Shown one piece after another: positions 27,003 to 37,000 of a stretch of DNA of 64,000 bases; position 1 is the stretch's first letter, and each line of letters starts with the position of its first letter. The translations under genes were made by a program, and so were the position numbers. The stretch covers positions 221,301 through 285,300 of the forward strand of contig JAGOBF010000001.1 in assembly GCA_017983515.1 (NCBI GenBank), in the 5' to 3' direction. The notes below the pieces were generated by a model. The model did no database searches. It was not told the DNA's origin and saw nothing but the letters and a program-made list of their open reading frames with translations. The DNA is from Promineifilum sp. (GTDB lineage: Bacteria > Chloroflexota > Anaerolineae > Promineifilales > Promineifilaceae).

Positions 27003-27427
27003 TGAGTTTTAATCAAATCCCTCTTGCTGTACGCCAGCGCGTGCAACAGGCCGCGGCCGATCGGTGCGGCTATTGTCTAAGCCCCCAAGCACTTATCCTC
27101 GGCCGGCTGGAGATCGACCACATCATCCCTACTGCGAAGGGAGGTACAAACGACGAAGAAAACTTATGGATGGCGTGCAGCCTATGTAACAACTATAAGG
27201 GTTCTCGGGTTGACGGGAGAGATCCATTGACTGGCGAGACTGTTTCTCTGTTCAATCCTCGTCAAGAGCGATGGAGCGATCATTTTCGGTGGAACGAAGA
27301 CGGCACGCTTGTCGAGGGTATCACGCCGGTCGGCCGCACAACGATTGCAGCGCTTCAACTGAACAACGTTCTGGCGATAACAGTCCGGCGTGGCTGGGTC
27401 AAAGTAGGCTGGCATCCCCCCGATTAA
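27002..27427 (+). CDS. HNH endonuclease
   Basis: A 141-residue HNH nuclease of the IDHI-KGG type. It shows CGYC near 23, LEIDHIIPTAKGGTNDEENL, and ACSLCNNYKGSR, giving two CxxC knuckles around the catalytic His and the N/H residues. The C-terminal part (FNPRQERWSDHFRWNEDG) is shared by free-standing HNH proteins in Chloroflexota and cyanobacteria. Translation is coupled to the preceding small protein. No mobile intron or restriction methylase is adjacent. Confidence 0.85.
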   Translation: MSFNQIPLAVRQRVQQAAADRCGYCLSPQALILGRLEIDHIIPTAKGGTNDEENLWMACSLCNNYKGSRVDGRDPLTGETVSLFNPRQERWSDHFRWNEDGTLVEGITPVGRTTIAALQLNNVLAITVRRGWVKVGWHPPD

Positions 27428-27475
27428 CCCACTATTGATGCCCCGTAATCCATACAACATCCACCTCATTTAAGC

Positions 27476-27481
27476 TATAAT
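27476..27481 (+). promoter_or_regulatory. candidate -10 box before dnaG
   Basis: An exact TATAAT about 95 bases before the dnaG start. The -35 region is poor (TACAAC at a 17-base spacing). It is listed as a candidate for the dnaG-rpoD unit. Confidence 0.35.
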
Positions 27482-27540
27482 CCCCCTTCCGACAGCCGTA
27501 TCGCTCAGCAACTTCACGAACGGCGCAGTCGCGGCTTTTT

Positions 27541-27572
27541 CATCCGCGAACTCTGCAAAATCTGCGTATGCT
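27541..27572. repeat. phrase-like repeat before dnaG
   Basis: It reads CATCCGCGAACTCTGCAAAATCTGCG-type wording, like the tail of the repeat at 3083-3152. It ends a few bases before the dnaG start codon. Confidence 0.4.
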
Positions 27573-27575
27573 TTG

Positions 27576-29630
27576 ATGACCGATACTCAGGAGATCAAGA
27601 ACCGGCTCAACCTCGTCGACGTAGTCCAGGACTACGGCGTCCAGCTGCGCAAATCGGGGCGCAACTACGCCGGCTTCTGCCCCTTCCACCCCAACACCAA
27701 AACCCCCGCCTTCTACGTCTTCCCGGAGACCCAGACGTGGCGCTGCTTCGGCGCCTGTGCCGAGGGCGGCGACGTCTTCTCCTTCGTCATGAAGAAGAAC
27801 AGCTGGGACTTCAAGGAGACGCTGGTCGATCTGGCCCGGCGGGCCGGGGTGACGCTGGAGGAAACGCGGCCCAAAGACGCCGCCCACGAAGCGGCCGAGG
27901 AGCGCCAGGCCGCCCTGCTCGATACCGCCGCCAATTATTTTCATCAGCTGCTGCTGCACGCGCCGCAGGCCGAGGCCGCCCGCCGCTACGTGGCCGGCCG
28001 CGCCCTGACCGATGACACCGTGGCCGCCTTCCGCCTCGGCTTCGCCCTCGACTCGTGGGACGCGGCCAAGACCCACTTCACCGCCCAGGGCTACAGCGAA
28101 AACGAGCTGCTGGCCGTCGGCTTGCTGACCGAGCACGAGGAGCGCCATACCCGCTACGACCGCTTCCGCGGCCGGCTGATGATCCCCATCCGCGATCTCG
28201 ACGGCCGGGTCGTCGGCTTCGGCGCGCGCACCCTCGATCCCGACGGCCTGCCCAAATACCTCAATAGTCCGCAGACGAATCTGTTCGACAAAGGGCGGCT
28301 CATCTTCGGCCTCGACATGGCCAAGCGCCACATCCGCGAGAAGCACGAAGTGGTCCTGGTCGAAGGCTACCTGGACGTGATGACCGCCTGGCAACACGGC
28401 TTCCGCAACGTGGTGGCCCAGATGGGCACCAGCCTGACCGAGGCCCAACTGCGCCTGCTGCAGAAGCAGAGCAAACGCTTTGTGCTGGCCCTCGACCCCG
28501 ACGCGGCCGGGGCCAAGGCCACCCTGCGCAGCCTGCAACTGGCGCGCGAGACGCTCGACCGCGACCTCGACGTGCGTTTCGACGCCCGCGGCCTGGTGCA
28601 GCTCGAAGGGCGGCTGAAGGCCGACATCCGCGTCGTCACCCTGCCCGAAGGACAAGACCCCGACAAGCTGATCCGCACCGATCCGGCCGCCTGGCCGCGG
28701 CTGCTGGCCGAGGCGCGGCCGGTGGTCGATTATGTCATCCGGGTGGTGGCGGCGGAGCTGGAGCCGGGTGACGCCAAAGGCAAGTCGGCCGCCGCCGCCC
28801 AGGTGCTGCCTCTCATCGACGACATCGCTGATCCGGTGGAGCGCGACCACTACCTGAAGCATCTGAGCAAAACGCTGGGCATCGACGAGACGGCGCTGCG
28901 ACAGGCAGCGGCGCGGCAAAAGAAAGATCAGCGCCCGGCCGCCGCCCGCCCCCGGCCGCCGCGGGGAGAGACCCCGCCCGGCGGCCGCCCGGCGAGCGCA
29001 TCGCCCTATCCCCCGGAGCCGGAAGGGCCGCCCGACGACCTGGAAGGGCCGGCGCGCCCCGTGCTCAGCAGCGGCGGCGGCAAGATCGCCACGCGCCGCT
29101 TGCGCCATGCCTCGCGCCTGGAAGAGAACTTTTTGCGCCAATGCCTGGAGCATCCCGGCGCGCTATCAGCCGTCAACTACCTGCTCGGCCGCCACAAGCA
29201 GCTGGAGGTGTCGGCGGCCGATTTTGTGCGTGGCGAGGATCGCGCGCTGCTCGACGTCATCGCCCAACGGGCCACGTTGCCGACTGTTGCCACGATTGAT
29301 GAATTGTGCGATAGTTTGGACTCGGTGCTCGCGCAACGGGTGAAGGCGCTATTCGCGAAGCCGTCGACGCCGGGAATAAAGCTCGATCGATTGCCCGACT
29401 CGTTGGCGTTGTCCGTGCTCGATTGGCGGTTGGAGAAAATCAGAGAACACAATACCATTCTCAAGCAGCTTCTCCCGTCAGGCAGTCCTACCGAATCCAA
29501 AGATGAGCTGACCCGGTCCTATCTGGCCCAGGTTCAGGAGATGGGGCGGATCAATCGCGCCCGAGATGCCATGACGGCCACCGGCCGCCGGCGTGCCGAG
29601 CAGGGTTTGAGCGGCCGCAAACCCCGTTGA
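27576..29630 (+). CDS. dnaG: DNA primase
   Basis: A 684-residue replicative primase. The N-terminal CHC2 zinc domain is seen as CPFH then CFGAC, with spacing C-x2-H-x18-C-x3-C, one residue longer in each of the last two gaps than the common form. The TOPRIM catalytic core follows: VVLVEGYLDVMTAWQ, NVVAQMGTSLT, and LALDPDAAGAKATLRSL. A low-complexity Pro/Arg linker near residues 450-500 precedes a C-terminal helicase-binding-like region (LEENFLRQCLEHPGAL). The ATG at 27576 follows an in-frame TTG; no ribosome site is obvious. The primary sigma gene follows 83 bases on, the classic macromolecular-synthesis pairing. Confidence 0.96.
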   Translation: MTDTQEIKNRLNLVDVVQDYGVQLRKSGRNYAGFCPFHPNTKTPAFYVFPETQTWRCFGACAEGGDVFSFVMKKNSWDFKETLVDLARRAGVTLEETRPKDAAHEAAEERQAALLDTAANYFHQLLLHAPQAEAARRYVAGRALTDDTVAAFRLGFALDSWDAAKTHFTAQGYSENELLAVGLLTEHEERHTRYDRFRGRLMIPIRDLDGRVVGFGARTLDPDGLPKYLNSPQTNLFDKGRLIFGLDMAKRHIREKHEVVLVEGYLDVMTAWQHGFRNVVAQMGTSLTEAQLRLLQKQSKRFVLALDPDAAGAKATLRSLQLARETLDRDLDVRFDARGLVQLEGRLKADIRVVTLPEGQDPDKLIRTDPAAWPRLLAEARPVVDYVIRVVAAELEPGDAKGKSAAAAQVLPLIDDIADPVERDHYLKHLSKTLGIDETALRQAAARQKKDQRPAAARPRPPRGETPPGGRPASASPYPPEPEGPPDDLEGPARPVLSSGGGKIATRRLRHASRLEENFLRQCLEHPGALSAVNYLLGRHKQLEVSAADFVRGEDRALLDVIAQRATLPTVATIDELCDSLDSVLAQRVKALFAKPSTPGIKLDRLPDSLALSVLDWRLEKIREHNTILKQLLPSGSPTESKDELTRSYLAQVQEMGRINRARDAMTATGRRRAEQGLSGRKPR

Positions 29631-29713
29631 GGTGTGAAGCGCGGGCAGTGAGCAGACGCGAATCAGACGAAAGGTTTATCGTTCCTGACTGACAGTTAAT
29701 AAACGGTTTCTGT

Positions 29714-31495
29714 ATGGAGATATACCCCGACCCGGAAACCCCGGAGCAAGACGACATCGATAGCGACACGGATGAGAGCGCCGGCCGCGAACCGCTGGAC
29801 GTCGATGCTTTGGTGCGCAAGGCTCGCCGCTCCCGCCAGATCGCTGAAACGGATGTGCAATCCATCCTGGCCTCGGTCAGCGAAGAGCAGGCCGAGCACC
29901 TCTATGAGCGCCTGCAGAAACTGAATATCCGCATCGTCGCCGCCGACGGGGAGCTGATCGACGACCCGGGCGACATCGGCTTGCTCGACCGTCTGGACGA
30001 CCTCGAAGTAGACGAGGAGAAGCTCCACCTCAGCGACGCCGAAGATGATCCCGTTCACACTTATTTGAAGGAGATCGGCCAGGTGCCGCTGCTGTCGGCC
30101 GAGCAGGAGATTTGGCTGGCGACGCAGATGCAGGCCCAGCGGGTGCTCGAACGGCTCAATCAGGACGTGGGCCTGAGCCTGAACAACAACGGCAACGGCC
30201 GCCGCGGTCGCAAGACGGCCCCGGCCGAGCCGCAACCCAGCTCCGGCAACGATCCATCCGTCAACCGGGATGCCCTGCGCGCCCGGGCCATGATGCTCAA
30301 CTATCGCAACATGCTGGAGTGCTGGCAATGCGTGCGCGACAGTAGCGCCCACATCAAGGTGGCCCCCCCGGAGCTGCTGCCGCTGATGGAGGAGGCCCGC
30401 AAGCTGCGCCGCGACTGGCAGCGCCCCGGCCGCTCCTACGTCCACCGCTACCTCAATGACGGCACGTGGGGGCAAGACGAGGCCTGGACTGACCTGGCCG
30501 ATTGTCTCTTTGCCGTGCTCACGGCGCTCTATCTCTTCCCCGAAGGGATAGCCGAACAGGCCGACGAATACGTGCGGCGCGAGAATGCGCTGCCGCCCGC
30601 GGCCGAGGTCGAGGATTGGCTCTTCCCGGCCGATTCGTCGCTGAAGTACAACGAGTTCATGATCGTCAATCTGGCCGAGGAGGCCAAGGGCAATCTGACC
30701 CGCGCCAATTTGCGGCTGGTGGTCAGCGTCGCCAAGCGCTACATGGGCCGCGGCATCCAGCTGCTCGACCTGGTGCAGGAGGGCAACGTTGGGCTGTTGC
30801 GCGCGGTCGAGAAGTTCGACCACACCAAGGGCTTCAAGTTCAGCACCTACGCCACGTGGTGGATCCGGCAGGCGGTCAGCCGGGCCATCGCCGACCAGGC
30901 GCGCACCATTCGCATCCCCGTCCACATGTACGAGACGATCAACAAGATCGTCAAGAGCCAGCGCGAGCTGGTGCAGAAGCTGGGCCACGAGCCGAGCACC
31001 GAAGAACTGGCCCTGGCCCCGGAGTTGGAATACCTGACGCCGGAGGAATCGGCGGCCATCAAGCTGGCCCAGGAAACGGGCCAGCCCATCGATCCGATGC
31101 TGGAGCGCAAGTGGCGGCTGGCCGTCGGCAAAATCCGCGACATTCTGCGCATCGCCATGGACCCCATGTCGCTGGAGACGCCGGTGGGCAACAACGACGA
31201 CGCCACGGAACTGGGCGACTTTCTGGCCGACGAGAGCGTTATGGAGCCGGGCGACGCCGCCAGCCGCGAACTGCTGCGAGAGCAGATCCACACCGTGCTG
31301 GAAGCGCTCAACGAGCGCGAGCGCGAAGTGCTGGAAATGCGCTTCGGCCTCAATGACGGCAAAGATCACACGCTGGAAGAGGTCGGCAAGAACTTCGGCG
31401 TGACGCGCGAGCGCATCCGGCAGATCGAGGCCAAGGCACTGCGCAAGCTGCGCCACCCCAGCCGCAGCCGCTCGCTGCGCGACTACTTGCAGTAG
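29714..31495 (+). CDS. rpoD: primary RNA polymerase sigma factor
   Basis: A 593-residue sigma-70 group 1 protein. Region 1.2 begins near 112 ([22 protein letters not shown]). A non-conserved region of roughly 100 or more residues, including an Asn/Gly/Pro-rich linker and [16 protein letters not shown], lies between 1.2 and 2. Region 2 shows [19 protein letters not shown] and [17 protein letters not shown] near 373-388. Region 4 ends with [20 protein letters not shown] near 551 and a short DYLQ tail. Extra residues also sit in region 3 ([19 protein letters not shown]). It recognises housekeeping -35 TTGACA and -10 TATAAT, which agrees with the mazE and tetR promoters in this window. Confidence 0.95.
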   Translation: MEIYPDPETPEQDDIDSDTDESAGREPLDVDALVRKARRSRQIAETDVQSILASVSEEQAEHLYERLQKLNIRIVAADGELIDDPGDIGLLDRLDDLEVDEEKLHLSDAEDDPVHTYLKEIGQVPLLSAEQEIWLATQMQAQRVLERLNQDVGLSLNNNGNGRRGRKTAPAEPQPSSGNDPSVNRDALRARAMMLNYRNMLECWQCVRDSSAHIKVAPPELLPLMEEARKLRRDWQRPGRSYVHRYLNDGTWGQDEAWTDLADCLFAVLTALYLFPEGIAEQADEYVRRENALPPAAEVEDWLFPADSSLKYNEFMIVNLAEEAKGNLTRANLRLVVSVAKRYMGRGIQLLDLVQEGNVGLLRAVEKFDHTKGFKFSTYATWWIRQAVSRAIADQARTIRIPVHMYETINKIVKSQRELVQKLGHEPSTEELALAPELEYLTPEESAAIKLAQETGQPIDPMLERKWRLAVGKIRDILRIAMDPMSLETPVGNNDDATELGDFLADESVMEPGDAASRELLREQIHTVLEALNEREREVLEMRFGLNDGKDHTLEEVGKNFGVTRERIRQIEAKALRKLRHPSRSRSLRDYLQ

Positions 31496-31694
31496 GCTCG
31501 CCCTACGCTTCCCACCCCCGCCGTTCGACGTACTCCCGCGCCTGGTCGCCGACTGGTCGCCCCGGATCATCCAGAGCTTAAGACCCGCGTAATCAACTGC
31601 CCGCCATCGGACGTGCGTTCCATTGTTACCTGGCGTACGTGAGTACGAACAATTTCACGCCTTCTTCACGCCTCATTCCAACTTGCCCCTTCCG

Positions 31695-31723
31695 TTGATA
31701 GAACTTCTGTTCTATCATATCGA
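31695..31723 (+). promoter_or_regulatory. SOS promoter of the mutasome operon
   Basis: TTGATA at 31695-31700 and TATCGA at 31718-31723 with a 17-base spacer. The LexA-type palindrome fills the spacer, so repressor would block polymerase directly. Confidence 0.5.
31697..31716. promoter_or_regulatory. LexA (SOS) box
   Basis: The 20-bp perfect palindrome GATAGAACTTCTGTTCTATC contains GAAC-N4-GTTC, the Gram-positive and Chloroflexota LexA consensus. It lies 34 bases before imuA, a gene class under LexA control in many bacteria. Confidence 0.82.
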
Positions 31724-31750
31724 CGCGAGAAGGAACGCGGGGACATCTAT

Positions 31751-32527
31751 ATGACGGCGGACGACGAAGAACGTATACGGCGACTGGAAAAGACCGTCAC
31801 CGATATTCAGAATCGCTACGGGCTGCGGGTGATCGGCCGCTCGGCCAACGCGCCCGCGCCGGCCGTCATCTCCACCGGCTTCCCCGCGCTGGACGCGGCC
31901 ACGGGCATCGGCGGGCTGCCGCGCGGCCGGATCAGCGAGATCGTCGGCGTGCCCACGGCGGGCGCGGCCACGCTGGCCCTGAAGACCATCGCCCAGGCCC
32001 AGGAGCGAAACGGAACAGCCGTCTACGTCGACACCGGCCAAACCTTCGACCCGGACTATGCCCATCGTTGCGGCCTCGATCTGCAGCGCCTCATGCTCAT
32101 CCATCCCTACACCATACAGCAGGCCATCGCCATGTTACCCGACTTCATCGTGAGCGGCGGTTTTGACATCATCGTCTTTGATATGCCGCTTGCCCCGCCG
32201 CTGGAAGCCGAGCGCCGGCAGCAACTATCGTCGGCGCTCGGCCGTTTACTCGCCCCGCTAAACCGCAGCGGCTGCGTGTTGCTTTTCCTGACCTCCTTGC
32301 CGCCGGACAGCGACCCGCCGCTGGATGCCTACCCGCGCCACCTGGCGCTGCCTCATTACGCCTCACTGCGTCTGCTGGTTCGGCGGGCGCGCTGGCTCTA
32401 CCGGCGCGAGGACGTGCGCGGCTATGAGGCCGACGTGTTGCTGCTGAAGAACAAGTTGGGGAAAGCGGGCGGCGAAGTGCGGTTGGCGATCACCTTTAAC
32501 GGCACCGTCCGGGGCGATGCCGTATGA
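31751..32527 (+). CDS. imuA: ImuA-like RecA-fold mutagenesis protein
   Basis: A 258-residue RecA-like protein, the first gene of the translesion-synthesis operon. It keeps the RecA fold (VISTGFPALDAATGIGGLPRGRISEIVG, then AVYVDTGQTFDPDYAHRCGL and DIIVFDMP). The Walker A loop reads GVPTAGAATLAL, without the GKT/S lysine, so ATP hydrolysis is doubtful. ImuA supports ImuB and DnaE2 in damage-induced mutagenesis. The ATG at 31751 has GGGGA 8 bases upstream. It overlaps imuB by 4 bases (ATGA). Confidence 0.8.
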   Translation: MTADDEERIRRLEKTVTDIQNRYGLRVIGRSANAPAPAVISTGFPALDAATGIGGLPRGRISEIVGVPTAGAATLALKTIAQAQERNGTAVYVDTGQTFDPDYAHRCGLDLQRLMLIHPYTIQQAIAMLPDFIVSGGFDIIVFDMPLAPPLEAERRQQLSSALGRLLAPLNRSGCVLLFLTSLPPDSDPPLDAYPRHLALPHYASLRLLVRRARWLYRREDVRGYEADVLLLKNKLGKAGGEVRLAITFNGTVRGDAV

Positions 32528-33786
32528 TCGCATGTCTGAGTGTCGCCTACTTTGTGGCCGCCGTCGAACGGCGGGCCGGGAACGGCCGGGATGGTGAAAC
32601 GCTGGCCGTCGGTGGGCATCCGTGGGAAGCTCGGCCGGTCTATGCGTTTTCCCATGAGGCGGCAAGCCGGGGCGTGCGGTCGGGCATGTCGTTGCGGTCG
32701 GTGCAACTGTTATCGCCCGATGCGCGGTTCTTGCCGTCGGCCGCGGCCCACTATGCCCAGGTGTCGGGCGAGATCGTGGACGTACTGGCCGACTTCTCGC
32801 CCGACATCGAGCCGCAAGAGTTGTGGCACTCGTTCCCCGATTCGACGCTGGCGACGACCGCCCACGTTTATCAGCTGCCCGCCCGTTACTGCCTCGATCT
32901 GGAGGGCTTGCCACCGGTTGAGGCCGTGCCCTTCATGCAGGAGATGGGCCGGCAAGTGCGAAAAGAAACACACTTTGCCGCAGCCATCGGGCTGTCGGCC
33001 GATCCGTTCGCGGCCCAGGTCGCGGCGGCGGTCTGCCGGCCGAATCATCTTCTGCCGGTCGTCGCCGGCGCGGCGGCCGAGTTTCTGGCGTCTCGCCCGC
33101 TCAACTTTCTGCCCCTGGGCAAAGAGCCGGCCCGCCGGCTGAATCTCATGGGCATCAGGACGCTGGGACAATTCGCCCGGCTGCCCGCGCCGGCGGTGCG
33201 CGAGCAATTCGGCCGGGAGGTGGAACCGCTGCACCGGCTGGCCCAGGGAGAAGGAGGCCAATCGTTGCGGCCGCGGCCGGCCGAGCGGCGCGAGGAAGTG
33301 CAACGCCGCCTGGACTATCCCGTTACCGACAGCCTCCGTCTGGAGAGGATGTTCGCACAGATGGCCGGCGAACTGGCCCAAAGGTTGCAGGCGGCCGACC
33401 TGGAGGGGCGCGACGTGTCCCTGAGCCTGGAGACGGAAGACGGCCAACGCCTGCGCCAAAGCCTGACCCTGCGCCGCCCCGTGTCGGACGCCGGGCGGCT
33501 GGTCGCCGCGCTGGCCGAGCTGGCCGCTAAAGTAGATCATTCCTGTGGGGTTGTCGGCGTCGCCGTGGCCGTCGGCGATCTGACGCCGGCGGCCGCCTAT
33601 CAACTGGGGCTGTTTGATGATCGGCAACAGGGCGATTCGTCGCTTCTCCATCGCGCCCTGAACAACCTGATCGCCAAGTATCGCAGTTGCGGCTTTTACC
33701 GTCCCGTCCTGACAGAATACAGCCATCCCCTGCCCGAACGGCGCTTTCAGCTGGAGGCGGTGGCCTATGACCCGCTTGTGGTCTAA
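32524..33786 (+). CDS. imuB: ImuB, Y-family polymerase-like mutasome adaptor
   Basis: A 420-residue Y-family polymerase homologue. Aligning IACLSVAYFVAAVERR with the Pol IV start HVDMDCFFAAVE puts Ser and Ala where the metal-binding acidic residues stand, and the second acidic site also looks altered (IEPQELWHSF). It is therefore probably non-catalytic, as ImuB proteins are known to be; they bridge the clamp and DnaE2. Finger and little-finger regions follow (PLNFLPLGKEPARRLNLMGI, HhH at about 205). It overlaps imuA by 4 bases and the next small gene by 20. Confidence 0.88.
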   Translation: MIACLSVAYFVAAVERRAGNGRDGETLAVGGHPWEARPVYAFSHEAASRGVRSGMSLRSVQLLSPDARFLPSAAAHYAQVSGEIVDVLADFSPDIEPQELWHSFPDSTLATTAHVYQLPARYCLDLEGLPPVEAVPFMQEMGRQVRKETHFAAAIGLSADPFAAQVAAAVCRPNHLLPVVAGAAAEFLASRPLNFLPLGKEPARRLNLMGIRTLGQFARLPAPAVREQFGREVEPLHRLAQGEGGQSLRPRPAERREEVQRRLDYPVTDSLRLERMFAQMAGELAQRLQAADLEGRDVSLSLETEDGQRLRQSLTLRRPVSDAGRLVAALAELAAKVDHSCGVVGVAVAVGDLTPAAAYQLGLFDDRQQGDSSLLHRALNNLIAKYRSCGFYRPVLTEYSHPLPERRFQLEAVAYDPLVV

Positions 33787-34021
33787 AGCCGTGGTCATCA
33801 CCGTCCAGAGCAGTTCAGATAGTCCCGAACGCCTGACCTGGGAAAGACAGACACACAACGTGGCCGCGGTCGTCAAGCGATGGCGGGTCGGCGCGGACTG
33901 GTGGCGCGGCGAAGCGGTGGCGCGGGACTATTACAAGGTGACGACGACAACCGGCCTGCTCATCATCATTTACCGCGATCTCCAAACCGGGACATGGTAT
34001 CTACAACGCCTTTACGACTAG
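33767..34021 (+). CDS. DUF6504-like small protein embedded in the mutasome operon
   Basis: An 84-residue protein with a central VVKRWRVGADWWRGEAVARDYYKV and an end TWYLQRLYD. The WWR block and the Trp-Leu-x-x-Val/Leu-Tyr-Asp end resemble the DUF6504 proteins seen beside imuB and dnaE2 in Actinobacteria and Chloroflexota. It overlaps the end of imuB by 20 bases and the start of dnaE2 by 28, so three frames are used in succession. It is soluble and small with no enzymatic motif. A mutasome accessory role is inference from context. Confidence 0.7.
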   Translation: MTRLWSKAVVITVQSSSDSPERLTWERQTHNVAAVVKRWRVGADWWRGEAVARDYYKVTTTTGLLIIIYRDLQTGTWYLQRLYD

Positions 34022-37000
34022 AGGGCCAACCGGCCGGCTATGTCGAGTTGCATTGCCACTCGAATTACAGCCTGTTGGACGGCGCGAGTCACCCGGAGGA
34101 ACTGGTCGAGCGGGCGGCCGAGTTGGGAATGCCGGCCCTGGCCCTGACCGACCATGACGCCGTCTATGCCGCGCCGGCTTTCATCCGGGCCGCCCGCCAG
34201 CAGGGGATACGGCCGATCCTGGGCGCGGAGTTGACGCTGTTCCACAACGACCCGGACGACACGCACCATCTAACGCTGTTGGTCGAAAATCAGGCCGGCT
34301 GGCATAACCTGTGCTACCTCATCAGCCGGGCTAGAGCCGACGCACCCAAAGGCCAGGCCATGCTGCCCGTCGCCGAACTGACCGGCTGCACGACGGGACT
34401 GATCGCGCTGTCCGGCTGCCGGCGGGGGGAGAGCAGCGCGGCGCTGTTGCGGGATGGGGGGTACAAGGCGGCCGTCGGCGCGGCCCGTCGTTATTCGCGG
34501 TTGTTCGGTCGAAACAACTTCTGGATCGAACTGCAGCGCCATTTTCTGCCCGATGACGACCGGCTGATCGGCCGCCTCACCGCCCTGGCGTCTTATCTGA
34601 AACTGGGTTGCGTCGTCACCAATAACGTTCACTATCACACCCCGGATCGACACCGGCTCCACGACGTGCTGGTTTGCATCCGTCATCTGACGACGCTCGA
34701 CGCCTCGGCCCATATCCGGCGGACGAATGCCGAATATTACCTGAAATCGGCCGGGCAAATGGCCGCGCTTTTCCCGGAACATCCTCAAGCCCTGGCCAAT
34801 ACGGCGGCCATTGCCGAACGCTGCCAATTTCAACTGAGCTACGGACTCCAGGACTTGCCCACGTTCCCCACGCCCCACGGCATGAGCAGCGAGGCCTACC
34901 TGCGCCGCCTGTGTCAGGAAGCACTCCCCACACGCTATGGCGACGCTCCGGCCCGCGTTCAGGAACAGTTGGCCCATGAGCTGGAGGTCATCGAGCAGGC
35001 CCACCTGTCGAACTACTTTCTGATCGTCGCCGCCATCGTCAGGTTCGCCAGAGACGAAGGGATACGCTGCCAGGGGCGGGGGTCGGCGGCCAACTCGCTG
35101 GTCGCCTACCTGCTGCACATCAGCCCGGTCGATCCTATCGCCCAAAACCTGGTGTTTGAGCGGTTCCTGTCGCACGAACGGCAGGCGACGCCGGACATCG
35201 ACGTTGATTTCGACGCCCAAAGACGCGAGGAAGTGATCCAGTACATCTATCGCACCTATGGGGCCGACCATGCGGCGATGGCCTGTACGTTCGTCACCTT
35301 TCGAACGCGCAGCGCGATACGGGACATCGGCAAGGCGTTGGGGCTGCCGGCGCAGGTCGTCGCCACGGCGGTTCATGCCGTCGAGCACGACGATTCGGCG
35401 GCGCTGGCGCGCACGGCCGAGCCGGATACGGTGAATCTGCTGCTTGAGTTGAGCCGGCAGATCGAAGGGTTTCCGCGTCACCTCGGCATCCACTCCGGCG
35501 GGATGGTGATCACCGGCGCGCCGCTGATGGGACGCGTACCGACTGAACCGGCCACGATGGAGGAGCGGGTTGTGGTGCAGTGGGATAAGGCGGGCCTGGA
35601 GGATGTCGGGCTGGTGAAGATCGATCTGTTGGGGCTGCGGATGTTGTCGGCCATCAGCGACGCCGTGGCGCTCATCACGGAAATCGAGGGCGTCGCGCCC
35701 GATATAGACGGGCTGGCGTTCACCGATCCGGCCGTCTATCAGATGATCAGCGAGGCCGACACGATTGGCGTCTTTCAGGTGGAATCACGCGCCCAGGCCC
35801 AGGTATTGCCCAAGCTGCGGCCGCGGCGCTTCGATGACCTCATCGTGTCCATCTCTCTCATCCGGCCGGGGCCGGTGCAGGGCAACATGGTGCACCCTTA
35901 CCTGCGCCGCCGGGAAGGGATCGAGCCGGTATCCTATCTTCACCCGCTGCTGGAACCGGCACTGGGCGAGACGTTGGGGGTTGTCCTGTTTCAGGAGCAG
36001 GTGTTGAAGGTGGCCCGTGATTTGGCGGGGTTCACGGCCGGTCAGGGCGAACTGCTGCGCCGGGCGTTGGGGGCCAAGCAGGCCACGGAGGAGATCGGGA
36101 AGTTCCGGGACGACTTTCTGAGCGGGGCCGCGGCCAACGGCGTTGCCGCCGAGGTGGCCGAAGACGTGTTCCAAAAGCTGTTGGCCTTCGGCAGTTACTC
36201 GTTTGTCAAGAGCCATGCCAGTGCGTTCGCTGTGCTGGTATACCAGTCCGGTTGGCTGAAGCGCTATCACCCGCAGGCGTTCTATACCGCCCTGCTGAAC
36301 AATCAGCCGATGGGATTCTGGAATGCGGCGGTGATCGTGAATGAACTCAGGCGGCAGGCGATCCCGGTGCTGCCGATGGATATTCATCAGAGCGGCCGCC
36401 GGTGCAGCGTTGAAGAAGGCGGCATACGGCTCGGATTGAACTATGTGAAGCACATCGCCCAGGAGCAGATCGACAGGATACTCATCGCCCGCGCCGAACA
36501 GTCGTTTGTTTCACTGATCGATTTCTGCCGCCGGACGCGAACCGGCCGGCGCGTGGTCGAAAATTTGATCGTGGCCGGGGCAATGGACGCCTGGGGCATT
36601 CCCCGGCGGCGACTCGTTTGGGAGCTGGGGACGCTTCACTATGAGGAAGGCGGGTTTGACCTGGTTGTTGGGCAAGACCCGATGCATCTGCCCTCGTTGA
36701 CGACAGTCGACGCCATGTTGGCCGAGCAGTCGGTTATGGGGTTATCACCCGGGGATCATGTGATGGTTCACTATCGCGCCAAGCTGAGGCTGGGCCATAT
36801 CCTGGGCAGCAGCGAGTTGGCTTTGCATCCGGGTCGTGGGCGAGTGCGGGTGGCCGGGCTGCTGGTTGTCCATCAGTCGCCGCCGACGGCCAAGCAGTTT
36901 CACTTTCTGACGCTGGAGGATGAAGACGGGATGATCAATGTGATCATCCGGCCGGCGGTGTATGACCAGTATCGCCATGTCATCCACGGGGCGCAGTTGC

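Noticed and set aside
31640..31670. Second LexA half-site (ACGAACAATTTCAC)
   Set aside because: Only one GAAC half is present; the GTTC partner is missing.
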